Shown: positions 1 through 6,838 of the stretch, in pieces
Position numbering within the stretch: position 1 is the first letter of the stretch
Layout: each line of letters begins with the position of its first letter
NCBI GenBank assembly: GCA_022825705.1
Contig: JAJDWH010000017.1
Coordinates: forward strand, 1-33,635
Direction of reading: 5' to 3'
Source: Alphaproteobacteria bacterium
GTDB lineage: Bacteria > Pseudomonadota > Alphaproteobacteria > TMED109
DNA: 33,635 nt
The notes under the pieces: model-generated
What the model was told of the DNA's origin: nothing
What the model saw: only the letters and a program-made list of their open reading frames with translations
Database searches by the model: none
Position numbers and translations under genes: made by a program

Positions 1-204
1 CGCGCCGCGCAGAACAACCGCTCGCTGGAGGGCGAGGCGCGCCACATCCTGCAATGCGCCGCCGATGACGACATGGCGGCGAAGCGCGCCAGGTTCCTGG
101 AGGCCTCGCGCCGACTGCGGGAGAAGACCAAGGGCCGCAACCACACCCCGGCGGAAGTGCTGATCCGCGAGGACCGCGACCACGGCCATCGCGACGACTT
201 CTGA
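1..204 (+). CDS. FitA/VapB-type antitoxin, 5' end missing
   Basis: The reading frame is open from base 1 and stops with TGA at 202-204, giving the last 67 residues of an antitoxin whose start lies outside the window. The segment NNRSLEGEARHIL is the conserved second half of an Arc/FitA-type ribbon-helix-helix domain; the remainder (AEVLIREDRDHGHRDDF) is the acidic tail that normally wraps around a PIN toxin. The stop overlaps the start of the toxin gene by one base (TGATG), so the two are translationally coupled. Family knowledge: such antitoxins bind the PIN toxin active site and repress their own promoter. The truncation is only the window edge. I am confident of the family but cannot assign a VapB or FitA subclass. 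Confidence 0.8.
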   Translation, partial: RAAQNNRSLEGEARHILQCAADDDMAAKRARFLEASRRLREKTKGRNHTPAEVLIREDRDHGHRDDF

Positions 205-632
205 TGCGCTTCGTCGTCGATGCGAGCGTGGCGGTCAAATGGCTGGTCGCCGAAGAAGAGGCGGATACTGCGGACCGACTGGCGGCGAGCGGCGAGGAGT
301 TGCACGCGCCGCGCCTGATGGCCTCCGAGGCTGCCAATGCGCTGTGGCGCAAGGCGCGGGTGGGTCAGATCGAGCACGCCGAAGCTGGCGCCGGCATGGC
401 CTTGCTTACCGACATGCCGGTACGCTGGAACGACGACGAGACCGTCGGCGCGGACGCGCTCCGTCTGGCGCTGGCCCTCGACCACGCGGTTTACGACTGC
501 GTATATCTGGCGCTGGCACATCGTATCGGCGCGACTGTGGTGACGGCGGACCGCCGATTTGTGACGGCCGTTGCACCGACCGAGCATGGCGAGTCCGTGA
601 TGACGCTGGCCGACTACGTGGCAACGCGATGA
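204..632 (+). CDS. vapC: VapC-type PIN-domain ribonuclease toxin
   Basis: This 142-residue protein begins MRFVVDASVAVKWLV, the first acidic strand of a PIN domain with the metal-binding Asp at residue 6. A conserved Glu follows in the ASEAANALWRKA helix (about residue 42), and the third and fourth acidic positions fall in YDCVYLALA and VTADRRF near residues 98-117. Length and motif order match VapC toxins, which are Mg2+-dependent endoribonucleases that cleave tRNA or rRNA until held by the antitoxin. It directly follows the RHH antitoxin with a one-base overlap, the standard order. All acidic residues are present, so it is probably active. The RNA target cannot be read from sequence. Confidence 0.88.
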   Translation: MRFVVDASVAVKWLVAEEEADTADRLAASGEELHAPRLMASEAANALWRKARVGQIEHAEAGAGMALLTDMPVRWNDDETVGADALRLALALDHAVYDCVYLALAHRIGATVVTADRRFVTAVAPTEHGESVMTLADYVATR

Positions 633-651
633 TCGCGAAAATTTTTCGATC
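631..651. repeat. 21-bp palindromic repeat after vapC, copy 1
   Basis: An almost perfect palindrome with GATCG and CGATC arms around an A/T core overlaps the vapC stop. A copy with one substitution lies at 1870-1890, just after the brnA stop. As RNA the stem is weak (5 bp plus a mismatch) and no U-run follows, so a classical terminator is doubtful. A protein-binding site or a module-boundary element fits as well. Confidence 0.6.
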
Positions 652-734
652 ATGGTTCTGTCCGCTGGGGGCGACCGCTACTCTCGGAAGGAGCGGACTG
701 AAATCAAACTTCTTCCTATGAAAGGAGAAAAACC

Positions 735-1075
735 ATGAAAAAGATCATCGCGGCACTGGCGATTCTCGTCATGTCTGCTCTCATTGTGCCGGCGTGGGCA
801 GATTCAGAAACTCCGCAAGGGGGGAGTTCTGACGAACAACTCATCAAATCAATTATCGAACTTAAGCGAAGCGTAGACCTTTTACACATGTAGACCTTTT
901 ACACATAAGGACACTATCCGGTGCCTCAACGGGGAGTGTCTGTTCCACATCGTGTTCAGGCTCAAAGCCTGACGGAACCGTGTGGACGAGTTCTTGCTCG
1001 GTGCCCAATTGTACTAATGGCTGCATTACGCCGTCCTGTGGCGAGAACCATTGCGCCGCTGGTTGTAAACCTTGA
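735..1075 (+). pseudogene. Secreted Cys-rich mini-protein, frameshifted by a 17-bp duplication
   Basis: ATG at 735 follows a strong AAAGGAG site at 721-727. The first 52 codons give a signal peptide (MKKIIAALAILVMSALIVPA, probable cut after AWA) and a short acidic helix, then stop at 891-893. The stop lies in the second copy of the perfect tandem duplication GTAGACCTTTTACACAT (873-889 and 890-906). Removing one copy restores a 107-residue frame to TGA at 1073-1075, whose tail holds eight cysteines: CSTSC, CSVPNC, then GC, SC, HC and GC spaced 3-5 residues apart. That pattern suits a disulfide-stabilised or metal-binding exported peptide. As sequenced, only a 52-residue protein is made. I recognise no family; a bacteriocin-like or Cys-rich surface peptide is a guess. 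A reversible phase-variation switch or an assembly error are alternatives to a fixed pseudogene. Confidence 0.65.
873..906. repeat. Perfect 17-bp tandem duplication
   Basis: Two abutting identical copies of GTAGACCTTTTACACAT occupy 873-889 and 890-906. Because 17 is not a multiple of three, the duplication shifts the reading frame of the Cys-rich gene that contains it and creates its premature TAG stop. Confidence 0.95.
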
Positions 1076-1221
1076 ATTAGACATTCCCTAATCCTCAAGG
1101 CCCACCAATGCTGGTGCCCATCGCCGCGCCTGCCCATGATTTCACCCTGCGGGACCTTTCGGAGTCGTGGATCGTGCGACCGGCTTTGCCCGGCCCGTCC
1201 CACGGCGCATCACAGTATCAC

Positions 1222-1250
1222 TTGATGGCCATGGTCCATTGGCCTATATG
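1222..1250 (+). promoter_or_regulatory. Predicted brnTA promoter with inverted repeat in the spacer
   Basis: TTGATG at 1222-1227 and TATATG at 1245-1250 are separated by exactly 17 bp. The spacer contains an inverted repeat, GGCCA at 1227-1231 and TGGCC at 1240-1244, which could be the operator for autorepression by BrnTA. The predicted transcription start, about seven bases after the -10 box, falls on the ATG at 1257. Confidence 0.45.
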
Positions 1251-1256
1251 ATCGGG

Positions 1257-1538
1257 ATGGAATTCGAATGGGACGATGCCAAGAACAACGCCTGTTTCGT
1301 GCGTCGCGGCTTCGACTTCGCATACGCCTTCCGCGCGTTCTTGGATCCGCAGCGGATCGTCGCCCAGGACACGCGGCAGGACCATGGCGAGGATCGCTAC
1401 CGGCTGCTCGGCATGATCGACGGGCGGGCCTATGTCGTCGTTTACACGGTGCGGGGTTCGGCCATCCGCATCATTTCGGCCAGCAAGGCCAACCCGAAGG
1501 AGGTCGCGGACTATGAGCACAACGCGCATCAGGATTGA
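1257..1538 (+). CDS. brnT: BrnT family ribonuclease toxin
   Basis: The protein from ATG 1257 is 93 residues and starts MEFEWDDAKNNACFVRRGFDF, the typical BrnT opening (FEWD-AKN---R-HG-SF). It continues with RYRLLGMIDGRAYVVVYTVRG and RIISASKANPKEVADYE, the conserved core of this RelE-fold-like endoribonuclease. The usual KHG is RRG here, a mild deviation. An in-frame ATG at 1248 exists but lies inside the predicted -10 box and has no ribosome-binding site, so I favour 1257, possibly as a leaderless message. BrnT cleaves RNA under stress and is neutralised by BrnA, encoded by the overlapping downstream gene; the 26-bp overlap implies coupled translation. Confidence 0.85.
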   Translation: MEFEWDDAKNNACFVRRGFDFAYAFRAFLDPQRIVAQDTRQDHGEDRYRLLGMIDGRAYVVVYTVRGSAIRIISASKANPKEVADYEHNAHQD

Positions 1539-1848
1539 CCCCGACGACCCGTCCACATTTCCCGAAGGGAGGATCGACGCCGCGAGGGTGGACGCGACCA
1601 CCGAGGCGGAGATTGCGGCGCAGGAGCGGGAAGACGAGGCCGAGGCGTTGCAGGACATGGCGCGCTATACGCGCCGGGTCCGGCGGCGGATGGGCCTCAG
1701 CCAGACCGAACTCGCGCGGCGCATTGACGTGTCGCCCGAGACGATCCGCAATTGGGAGCAGGGGAAGCGCTGCCCGACCGGCGCGGCGCGCGCCTTGTTG
1801 CGGGTGCTCGACAGGGCTCCCGAGACCGCGCTTCGCGTCCTTCCCTGA
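1513..1848 (+). CDS. brnA: BrnA-like antitoxin with C-terminal helix-turn-helix
   Basis: The 111-residue protein begins MSTTRIRIDPDDPSTFPEGR inside the end of brnT. The N-terminal half is an acidic helix rich in Glu and Ala that should bind the toxin. The C-terminal half is an Xre/MqsA-like DNA-binding domain (MGLSQTELARRIDVSPET followed by IRNWEQGKRCPTGAARAL), with recognition helix around residues 75-90. This HTH-bearing variant is a common partner of BrnT in proteobacteria; the classical BrnA carries an RHH domain instead. It probably represses the promoter at 1222-1250 through the inverted repeat. Translation start at 1513 is chosen because upstream codons lie in brnT and read poorly. Confidence 0.85.
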   Translation: MSTTRIRIDPDDPSTFPEGRIDAARVDATTEAEIAAQEREDEAEALQDMARYTRRVRRRMGLSQTELARRIDVSPETIRNWEQGKRCPTGAARALLRVLDRAPETALRVLP

Positions 1849-1869
1849 AACGATGGCGACGATGCCCCG

Positions 1870-1890
1870 GATCGCGAAATTTTTTCGATC
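1870..1890. repeat. 21-bp palindromic repeat after brnA, copy 2
   Basis: This copy differs from the one at 631-651 at a single central base, and the match runs four bases beyond the palindrome (CAT and nearby). It lies 21 bp after the brnA stop. A degenerate inverted version (GCGAATTTTCGATC) is visible around 3343-3356. Confidence 0.6.
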
Positions 1891-2084
1891 ATCCTCCTGT
1901 CGACGCATGCCGGGCCAGCCGGTGACAGGATTGGCCATGTGGGGACAAAACGTTGATTCAACGCAGGAAACCACCTTGTTCCAAAGCTTGACATCGCTTG
2001 TTCGCAGGTTCAAATCTCCCTTCCAGGGTCACCGAATCCGGGAAGGCGGGAGCGATACAGCGAGGCGGAAACGGCCGCGAGCGG

Positions 2085-2312
2085 GTGCCAATTCCCCGCA
2101 TTGGCGCGAACGACAACACCGGCTCAGAGGCCGGGGCAGGCGGCGGGCCGGAAGCACGGATCGACGCCGCCGTGATGCGCCTCGCCCGTCTGTTGGGACG
2201 CCAGATCGCGCGCGACCAGTTCCGGCAGTCGCAAGCCGCCAACGACAACGCGCCGGCGGATAGGAGGCCCGAGACCGTGACCCTGCGCGCCGCGCTCCCT
2301 GCCCGCTACAGC
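2085..2312 (+). pseudogene. ANDN-motif small protein fused to a serine recombinase stub (copy 1)
   Basis: From a GTG at 2085 the frame reads VPIPRIGANDNTGS, then MRLARLLGRQIARDQF and QAANDNAPADRR. This matches the intact small protein at 6839-7042 (LDRLLGRQIAREQFE, CANDNEPAQ). It runs without a stop into VTLRAALPARYS at 2277-2312, the first twelve residues of a serine recombinase including the YARYS catalytic region (with Leu-Pro for Leu-Tyr). Recombinase homology then ends, and the 3' end of the GNAT gene on the other strand begins. In the intact arrangement the two genes are in different frames, so an indel must have fused them here. The start is uncertain because the region upstream is degraded. 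Confidence 0.55.
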
Positions 2313-2815
2313 TTGAGTTGTTCGTACGTCCGAAGCGGCAGGTACAGGCGGAGCGGCTGCGACGGGAACGGCACGAAGCCGTACCGCTCATAGAAGGCGC
2401 TGGCGCGGTCGTGCAGCGCATCGACCACGACGGCATAGACGCCGATCGTGTCGCCCGCGCGGACGACTCGATGGATCGCATCGAGCAGCAGGATCTCGCC
2501 GAGCCCACTTCTCTGACTGCGAACATCGACGGCCAGCCGCCCGATGACGGCCGCCGGCACGGGATAGTGCGGCAGCCGCCTAACGAGGTCCGCCGGCAGG
2601 TTGTCCTTCTCGAAGCTCGCCGCGCTCAGCGTGTGGTAGCCGGCGATCCGTTCGGGCGGGTCGCCCGACGCGACGAAGACCCGCACGACGCGCCGCCGGG
2701 CGTCCTGCGAAGCCTGCCGGCGGACGTAGCGGTCCAGCGACGGCACCCCGCAGGAGAAGGACGCGCGGTCGTGATGCGGGCCGAGCGGCTCGACCGTCAG
2801 CGGCGATTCATCCAC
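2306..2815 (-). CDS. GNAT-family acetyltransferase toxin (TacT-like)
   Basis: The 169-residue protein carries the TacT/AtaT layout. The N-terminus FSCGVPSLDRYVRRQASQD, the motif AGYHTLSAASF, the acetyl-CoA site VIGRLAVDVRSQRSGLGEIL (residues about 90-110, with the R-x-x-G-x-G/A loop as RSGLGE) and the C-terminal ASAFYERYGFVPFP strand are all present, including the Tyr used as general acid in this family. Such toxins acetylate the amino group of charged aminoacyl-tRNAs and stop translation. The gene overlaps the upstream DUF1778 antitoxin by 8 bp. Its TAG stop is formed by bases that also belong to the recombinase stub on the plus strand, so the module ends exactly at that junction. Confidence 0.87.
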   Translation of the reverse strand: MDESPLTVEPLGPHHDRASFSCGVPSLDRYVRRQASQDARRRVVRVFVASGDPPERIAGYHTLSAASFEKDNLPADLVRRLPHYPVPAAVIGRLAVDVRSQRSGLGEILLLDAIHRVVRAGDTIGVYAVVVDALHDRASAFYERYGFVPFPSQPLRLYLPLRTYEQLKL

Positions 2816-3092
2816 CGATGCGCTCGCGGTAACGGCGCGCGGCCCGCTTCAGAGCCGCGTTCGGCGCGGGCGGGTTGAGCAGCGCGTCGTGGAAGGCATC
2901 CCAGTCCGTCGCCGGGAGAACGATCCGCTCGCGCGCCTCGATCACCCGCTCGGCCTCGGCCACGGCGCTGTGCAGCACGAATCGGCTGACCGTGGTTTCC
3001 TCGTAGGCCGCCGCGCGTTCGAGCTTGCGCTTGCTCCGGGCGTCGAGGCGCAGGTGGACCCGCTCGTGCTTCGTCTCGGCTGTTTCGGCCAT
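2808..3092 (-). CDS. DUF1778 ribbon-helix-helix antitoxin (TacA-like)
   Basis: ATG at 3092 is chosen because GGGAG sits about eight bases upstream and the protein then starts MAETAETKHERVHLRLDARS, the standard DUF1778 beginning. The RHH domain spans roughly residues 10-55 (VHLRLDARSKRKLERAAAYE then TTVSRFVLHSAVAEAERVI). The tail, with the signature LPATDWDAFHDALLNPPAPN and a closing LKRAARRY helix, is the segment that blocks the acetyltransferase. At 94 residues it has the normal length. Antitoxin-first order and an 8-bp overlap with the GNAT gene are typical. It probably autoregulates through the inverted repeat 30 bp upstream. Confidence 0.88.
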   Translation of the reverse strand: MAETAETKHERVHLRLDARSKRKLERAAAYEETTVSRFVLHSAVAEAERVIEARERIVLPATDWDAFHDALLNPPAPNAALKRAARRYRERIGG

Positions 3093-3120
3093 TACGATGT
3101 CTCCCGCGTGATTGACGATA

Positions 3121-3140
3121 GCCAAATGCACCAGATTGGC
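3121..3140 (-). promoter_or_regulatory. Candidate operator of the GNAT/RHH pair
   Basis: A 20-bp inverted repeat, GCCAA at 3121-3125 and TTGGC at 3136-3140 with a 10-bp centre, lies 29-48 bp upstream of the antitoxin start. RHH antitoxins bind such spaced half-sites. A TTGTAC that could serve as -35 adjoins it; no convincing -10 was found. Confidence 0.4.
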
Positions 3141-3196
3141 GTACAATGCAAGCACATCGGCGGAAGCCGCCGGCGAGAGATAGGAGACCGGAAGAC

Positions 3197-3227
3197 ATGA
3201 CGCTTCGCTGTGCGCTTTATGCCCGCT
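3197..3227 (+). pseudogene. Serine recombinase 5' stub (copy 2)
   Basis: ATG at 3197 gives MTLRCALYAR and then a stop at the next codon but one. The preceding bases (GCCGGCGAGAGATAGGAG) resemble those before copy 1 (GCCGGCGGATAGGAG). Homology to the recombinase start ends after GCCCGCT at 3227, at nearly the same codon where copy 1 ends. Confidence 0.5.
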
Positions 3228-3771
3228 TAGGGGCGGTAACGATCATCGGTGAAGGTCTCTTGGTAGCTTGATAGGTTCCTGCGCAGGGCTGATCACTGGC
3301 GAATGCCGGTGACCACTGCGCTCGCTGACTTGCCGTTGAAAGAGCGAATTTTCGATCTCCGAGCGGGAGTCGCTCGTGGTAATTGGTGAGCTTCAGGCCG
3401 GAAAGAACCGGGAACAAGAAGCATCATCGTTCTGTATCAATGCGTTATGGAAGACATTGGCTCATATGAGCGTCACAATACGTGAGGGACCGCTCCCTGG
3501 AATTGGGCCTCCCTCACACAAATCCAGTGCTTGGGGTATCGCGACGCCTCCAACGTCGTCAGCGCCATGCCCCTCTCCGCGAGAGACAGCACCCACATTT
3601 GGGTTTCTGCGTCGCCGTCCGGGAGCTTCGGAAGAGCCACCTACGCTCACAATGGTCGGGGGAGGGGAGGCTGCTTACATCGGCAAATGTGAGCGGATTG
3701 GACCAAGAACCCGTCGATTATCGTGCGCACTCTCAGCCGCCCCACTTACGATGCATTTTCTCGCGGGGGCA
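3228..3771. other. No supported gene; degraded intergenic DNA
   Basis: Several open frames cross this stretch but none shows family motifs, a good ribosome-binding site or convincing composition. A minus-strand frame at 3217-3417 (66 codons, ending KRPSPMIVTAPKRA) stops inside the recombinase stub and might be a module remnant. Around 3343-3356 there is a degenerate inverted copy of the palindrome seen after vapC and brnA. G+C is lower than in the flanking operons. Confidence 0.4.
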
Positions 3772-3969
3772 TCAACCCCATCTCAAGTTGTTCCACCATC
3801 TCAACACTTGCGCGAATGCGTTGGCGGGTCCGGCTGTCGTCATCCATTCGCCAAACAGTGCACCAGCAACCAGCAAGAGCCCGAACGCAACCCCATAAAC
3901 GATGTGGCGTCGCTTCGCCCACAACAGTGCCGGCGTCAGGACCAATACAGCCCACCACTCAAGCTCCAA
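3772..3969 (-). CDS. Small Trp-rich two-helix membrane protein
   Basis: A TTG start at 3969 has GGAG eight bases upstream, which decides the start. The 65-residue product opens MELEWWAVLVLTPALLWAKR and continues HIVYGVAFGLLLVAGALFGE, giving two hydrophobic segments (about residues 6-18 and 24-42) separated by a basic turn (AKRRH), and ends with an amphipathic QVLRWWNNLRWG. It is unknown to me. Such short membrane proteins occur as holin-like or toxin-like peptides, but nothing nearby supports either. The TTG start and lack of homology keep the confidence low; it may be the tail of a decayed gene. Confidence 0.35.
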   Translation of the reverse strand: MELEWWAVLVLTPALLWAKRRHIVYGVAFGLLLVAGALFGEWMTTAGPANAFAQVLRWWNNLRWG

Positions 3970-4170
3970 CGGCGAAACTCCGCAATCTCAAATTGGGCAG
4001 ATCGGATACCGGATAGGAGGAGAAGTCCGGCTCCGCCGCCGTGCCTGCCGGCCGGCATGTCTTCCCACGCGGGGGTTCGTTCGATTATGGAAGCGTAGAC
4101 GTGCTCGCCCGTGGCTAGGCTACCCCCTCACGGTTTGCAGCAACACCTTCCGGGAAACTGACAGGCCCAT

Positions 4171-4407
4171 TCACCGGAACGCCATGGCCAGCACTGCGGC
4201 GAGCGTTGCCAAGCTGATGGCGACATTAATGCCGACGACCCATCGCAGCCCGATAATGTCGCTGCGCACCGCCGCTAGGTCAGCCTTGGTCGCAAGCTCG
4301 CCTTGGCCGGCACGGATCGCTTCGGCGACGGCCTCGGCCGCCGGGCGGTCCAGCCCCGCATTCTCCATGTCGCGGGCAGCCGCCAGCGTGTCAAACGCGG
4401 CACTCAA
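4171..4407 (-). CDS. DUF1640-like small coiled-coil/TM protein
   Basis: The 78-residue protein starts MSAAFDTLAAARDMENAGLD, continues AEAVAEAIRAGQGELATKAD and LAAVRSDIIGLRW, and ends in a hydrophobic helix (VVGINVAISLATLAAVLAMA, about residues 58-77). This order of F-D-T start, A-x-A-I-A-x-A helix, ELATKADL coiled coil and C-terminal TM is characteristic of the short bacterial DUF1640/CCDC90-like proteins. Their function is not established; the eukaryotic relatives include mitochondrial membrane proteins linked to the calcium uniporter. The start is TTG, overlapping the stop of the upstream gene (TTGA), which argues for coupling. A second protein of similar design lies at 14402-14734. Confidence 0.65.
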   Translation of the reverse strand: MSAAFDTLAAARDMENAGLDRPAAEAVAEAIRAGQGELATKADLAAVRSDIIGLRWVVGINVAISLATLAAVLAMAFR

Positions 4408-4787
4408 GGCGCGGCCTTCAAGGCATTGAGCGCTTCCTGCATTCTGGCAACTATATCATTGATGCTGGCGGCACGTTCACATATCGCGCCTACGATGTGA
4501 ATTGCGCCTTGATCCGGCATAGGTCGGGGAAGCGCCGGTTCCGCGACCGCTTCATCCCCTGCCCAGCTCCCGATGCCCAAGGGCCCTGAGTGAAAATTAT
4601 GGGCGTAGATTGCGGCGGGCTCGGCCGGCGCGCTACCTGCAGCTTGGCGACAGTCGCCACGTCCACACTGTTCATAGTGGCGGTCGAGGCTGTTCCGGAG
4701 GTCAAGGGCAGTAAGCAGAACTTGATCGTACCCTGCTCCGAATGACGCCCATGGCGGACTGTCCGGCCAGCAGCTTGGCGGAAGCAC
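4404..4787 (-). CDS. Hypothetical protein upstream of the DUF1640-like gene
   Basis: A 127-codon frame starts with GTG at 4787 and ends with a TGA overlapping the next gene's start by four bases. Its C-terminal part (GAIHIVGAICERAASINDIV then ARMQEALNALKA) reads as two amphipathic helices. The middle contains a small Cys pair (EQCGRGDC). I recognise no family. No clear ribosome-binding site precedes the GTG, and the first 20 residues look unlike coding sequence, so the true start may be internal. The coupled overlap is the main support that it is a gene. Confidence 0.4.
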   Translation of the reverse strand: MLPPSCWPDSPPWASFGAGYDQVLLTALDLRNSLDRHYEQCGRGDCRQAAGSAPAEPAAIYAHNFHSGPLGIGSWAGDEAVAEPALPRPMPDQGAIHIVGAICERAASINDIVARMQEALNALKAAP

Positions 4788-4809
4788 GTATACCGAGCCC
4801 GGACCGGAA

Positions 4810-4833
4810 GGGCCGCGTCCGCGGGCGCGGCCC
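4810..4833 (-). terminator. GC-rich hairpin after the lipoprotein gene
   Basis: GGGCCGCG at 4810-4817 pairs perfectly with CGCGGCCC at 4826-4833 around an 8-base loop, 26 bp downstream of the lipoprotein stop. There is no T-run, so it may be a transcript-stabilising or Rho-assisted end rather than a full intrinsic terminator. Confidence 0.45.
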
Positions 4834-4858
4834 GTCGGGGTACCTCCAGCAACTCGTT

Positions 4859-5926
4859 CTATTCGTCGCCGCGAGCCGCCCCGAATACCCCCAGTGTCGT
4901 CGTTCCGGGCATTGAGACGCCGTCATCTGCAAAGAGGCCTCCGACTTCTTCCGCGTCGGGTCCGAAGAACTGTCCCTGGACATGTCTGCTGTCTTCCTCG
5001 TCGTTATAGAACAAGGGTTCGCCCACTTCGAATGAGCCACCTGACACCGGAACCCGCATCCACGGGTCGATCGTGTAGCGGGAACCGTCGGGATCCGTGA
5101 CATTCGAGAACATCACATCGAGAACGGTCTCGTTGCCAAAAGTCACGGTAACCTCAACATCGCCGAATATATCGCTGTCGTCTTCGTCATCGTAAGCAAA
5201 CCCTACCAACGCACCCGACCAGGATGCGGAACCAACGGCAGGGTTGCTGGCCGTCGAAATGCCCCACAGGGTGAAGCCGAACCACTCCTGACCGCCTTCA
5301 TACTCCAACCAACCGCCCGAACCCGCGAGATGGTCCAGCACGAGATTGGTGGTATCGGAATCAAATTCTCCGAGGGCTCGTCCTGCCGAATGATCCCCTT
5401 CTCCTTGCCCGACGTTGAATTCGGTACCATGACGCCGCATCACGGGAAAGAAGACAACATCCTCCTTTGGACCGATGAGAGTTCCCGTGGTGGTGTAGTC
5501 CCCTGAGTCCGCACTGCCGTTCGTGCACACGGTGCCGAAGCAATCGGGATCGTATTGTGCGAAGTTGCTGTCAGCCTCGCTCCAGAACGCGAGGCTTGTG
5601 ATCGTGTCGGCGTTGGCCGTTATTCCGCGAAGCTTGGCGTCATGGTCGGCAGATGAGAGCGTGGGCGGACTTCCGCCCGCGGCCATTCGCACAGCGTCTG
5701 CGTACTCGGAAAGCTCTGCGTGCCATTCTGCATCCTGGGTAATCCGCGGATCAATAAAGGGCTCGTCCGGGCGGTCGGGCTCCATAGTGCCCGTGGAAGA
5801 AGAGCCATCGATGTCCGCGGAAGGAGAGCCATTCATATCGACCGAAGGAGAGTCGCCGCTACTTCCTCCACATCCATACAAAGACATGATTGCCACGAAT
5901 AACGGATAGCGAATGAGATTGTTCAC
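4859..5926 (-). CDS. TbpB-like beta-barrel lipoprotein
   Basis: GTG at 5926, with GGGAG eight bases upstream, opens a 355-residue protein. The lipoprotein signal ends in LYGC with the lipidated Cys at residue 19, followed by a flexible Ser/Asp/Gly linker with repeats (SPSVDMNG, SPSADIDG). The body is beta-rich. Near the end comes the hallmark of transferrin-binding-protein-B-like barrels, VQGQFFGPDAEEVGGLF (about residues 315-335). Known relatives are surface-exposed lipoproteins that bind host or environmental ligands, often flipped out by a Slam translocon. Here no Slam or TonB receptor is adjacent, so it is an orphan; ligand unknown. A hairpin closes the transcript at 4810-4833. An outer-membrane lipoprotein is likely because no Asp follows the Cys directly. 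Confidence 0.78.
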   Translation of the reverse strand: MNNLIRYPLFVAIMSLYGCGGSSGDSPSVDMNGSPSADIDGSSSTGTMEPDRPDEPFIDPRITQDAEWHAELSEYADAVRMAAGGSPPTLSSADHDAKLRGITANADTITSLAFWSEADSNFAQYDPDCFGTVCTNGSADSGDYTTTGTLIGPKEDVVFFPVMRRHGTEFNVGQGEGDHSAGRALGEFDSDTTNLVLDHLAGSGGWLEYEGGQEWFGFTLWGISTASNPAVGSASWSGALVGFAYDDEDDSDIFGDVEVTVTFGNETVLDVMFSNVTDPDGSRYTIDPWMRVPVSGGSFEVGEPLFYNDEEDSRHVQGQFFGPDAEEVGGLFADDGVSMPGTTTLGVFGAARGDE

Positions 5927-6838
5927 TGGGTCAGCTCCCTTGCAGATGTAAAGGCAGATCGCGCGCGGGCCGCCTCATGCCTGCTGTTTGTGTCACGGCC
6001 CGGGGAAACGAATGGCTGGAAGTAGTCGGCGACCGATCCGTGCCGCGCCAGCACATACGCTGCCACGCGTAACAGAGATTGGTCGCGATGAAGGGGGAGG
6101 TTGGTCGCTGCGCCCGGAACTGGGCGGCTCGTCGGTCGGTTTCAGGATCCGCCGGATTGCGGCAGGGGCGACTCAGTCGTGGCTTGCTGATGCCATCAAA
6201 TAGCTGGGCGCTGGGCGCTGGGCGCTGGGCGCTGGATCATTTTAACGGCACTGCCAGTATCAACCATTCCATCGAATTATCGTCGCACTAAAGCAAGGCA
6301 TGGTCAACAGTCCCAAAACAGCGCACTGGAGCAACCCCGCTTGGACGGGAAATACGCACGAGTGCCGGGCCATCCGGCAGCCGGATGTCTGCATCAGCAA
6401 CCCGCATGGGCTGAGGCGTCTCTACGTCGGTCAGAGTTCGCCCGTCGGCGCCGGCGGTTCCCAGCGGGTGCGCGAGTCCCGCCCAATCCATGACCCTTAC
6501 GGCGCGCAAACACGAGATACTCTGGAACGGGAGATCGGTGAGGACGGAACGCTCCGTCTCGCCGACCACGCGAACCCGCCATCCTCGCTGAAGCATGACA
6601 ACAGAGCGGACCGCCGGCTTGCCGGTCAGCCGCCGACGATCACCATCAAAGGGCGGCGCAGGGAATTTTCCTGAAAGTTGCCATTCGCAGCCTTGACGCC
6701 TCATTACATCGACAGAGATCGACCAAGATCGCCCAAGCATGACTAACCAATTGATAATGCAAACGAACCGACCTGACATACTGATTTTCCTGGCGCACAC
6801 CGTATACCGTGACGGACCCTTTCGCGGGAAGGAGCAGG
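5927..6838. other. About 900 bp without a supported gene
   Basis: Open frames on both strands (for example plus 6300-6674 and a long minus frame across 6288-7283) lack recognisable motifs and ribosome-binding sites. The stretch holds a 7-bp tandem repeat at 6203-6235 and an A/T-richer patch at 6735-6800 that probably contains the promoter of the ANDN/recombinase operon (TTGATA at 6751-6756 is one candidate -35, but the spacing to a -10 is poor). Confidence 0.45.
6203..6235. repeat. Tandem heptamer repeat GCTGGGC x4.7
   Basis: Four perfect copies of GCTGGGC at 6203-6230 are followed by GCTGG. The region is non-coding as far as I can see. Such short arrays expand by slippage and can be useful as strain markers; no function is evident. 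Confidence 0.95.

Noticed and set aside
1998..2040. tRNA 3'-end-like sequence (GCAGGTTCAAATC) that could be an integration site
   Set aside because: The T-loop looks right, but the stem pairs at only two or three of five positions, no matching 5' acceptor strand was found upstream, and no CCA-proximal acceptor stem forms. I treat it as chance or a heavily decayed remnant.
3376..4098. 240-codon plus-strand open frame
   Set aside because: Composition is Ser/Pro/Arg-rich without any motif, it has no ribosome-binding site, and it runs antisense to the better supported small membrane protein at 3772-3969.
6203..6235. Possible CRISPR-like array
   Set aside because: The repeats are only 7 bp and directly adjacent without spacers. 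No CRISPR array or cas gene was seen anywhere in the window.
6300..6674. 124-codon plus-strand frame in the gap before the recombinase operon
   Set aside because: No family resemblance, no ribosome-binding site, and codon use does not resemble the neighbours.
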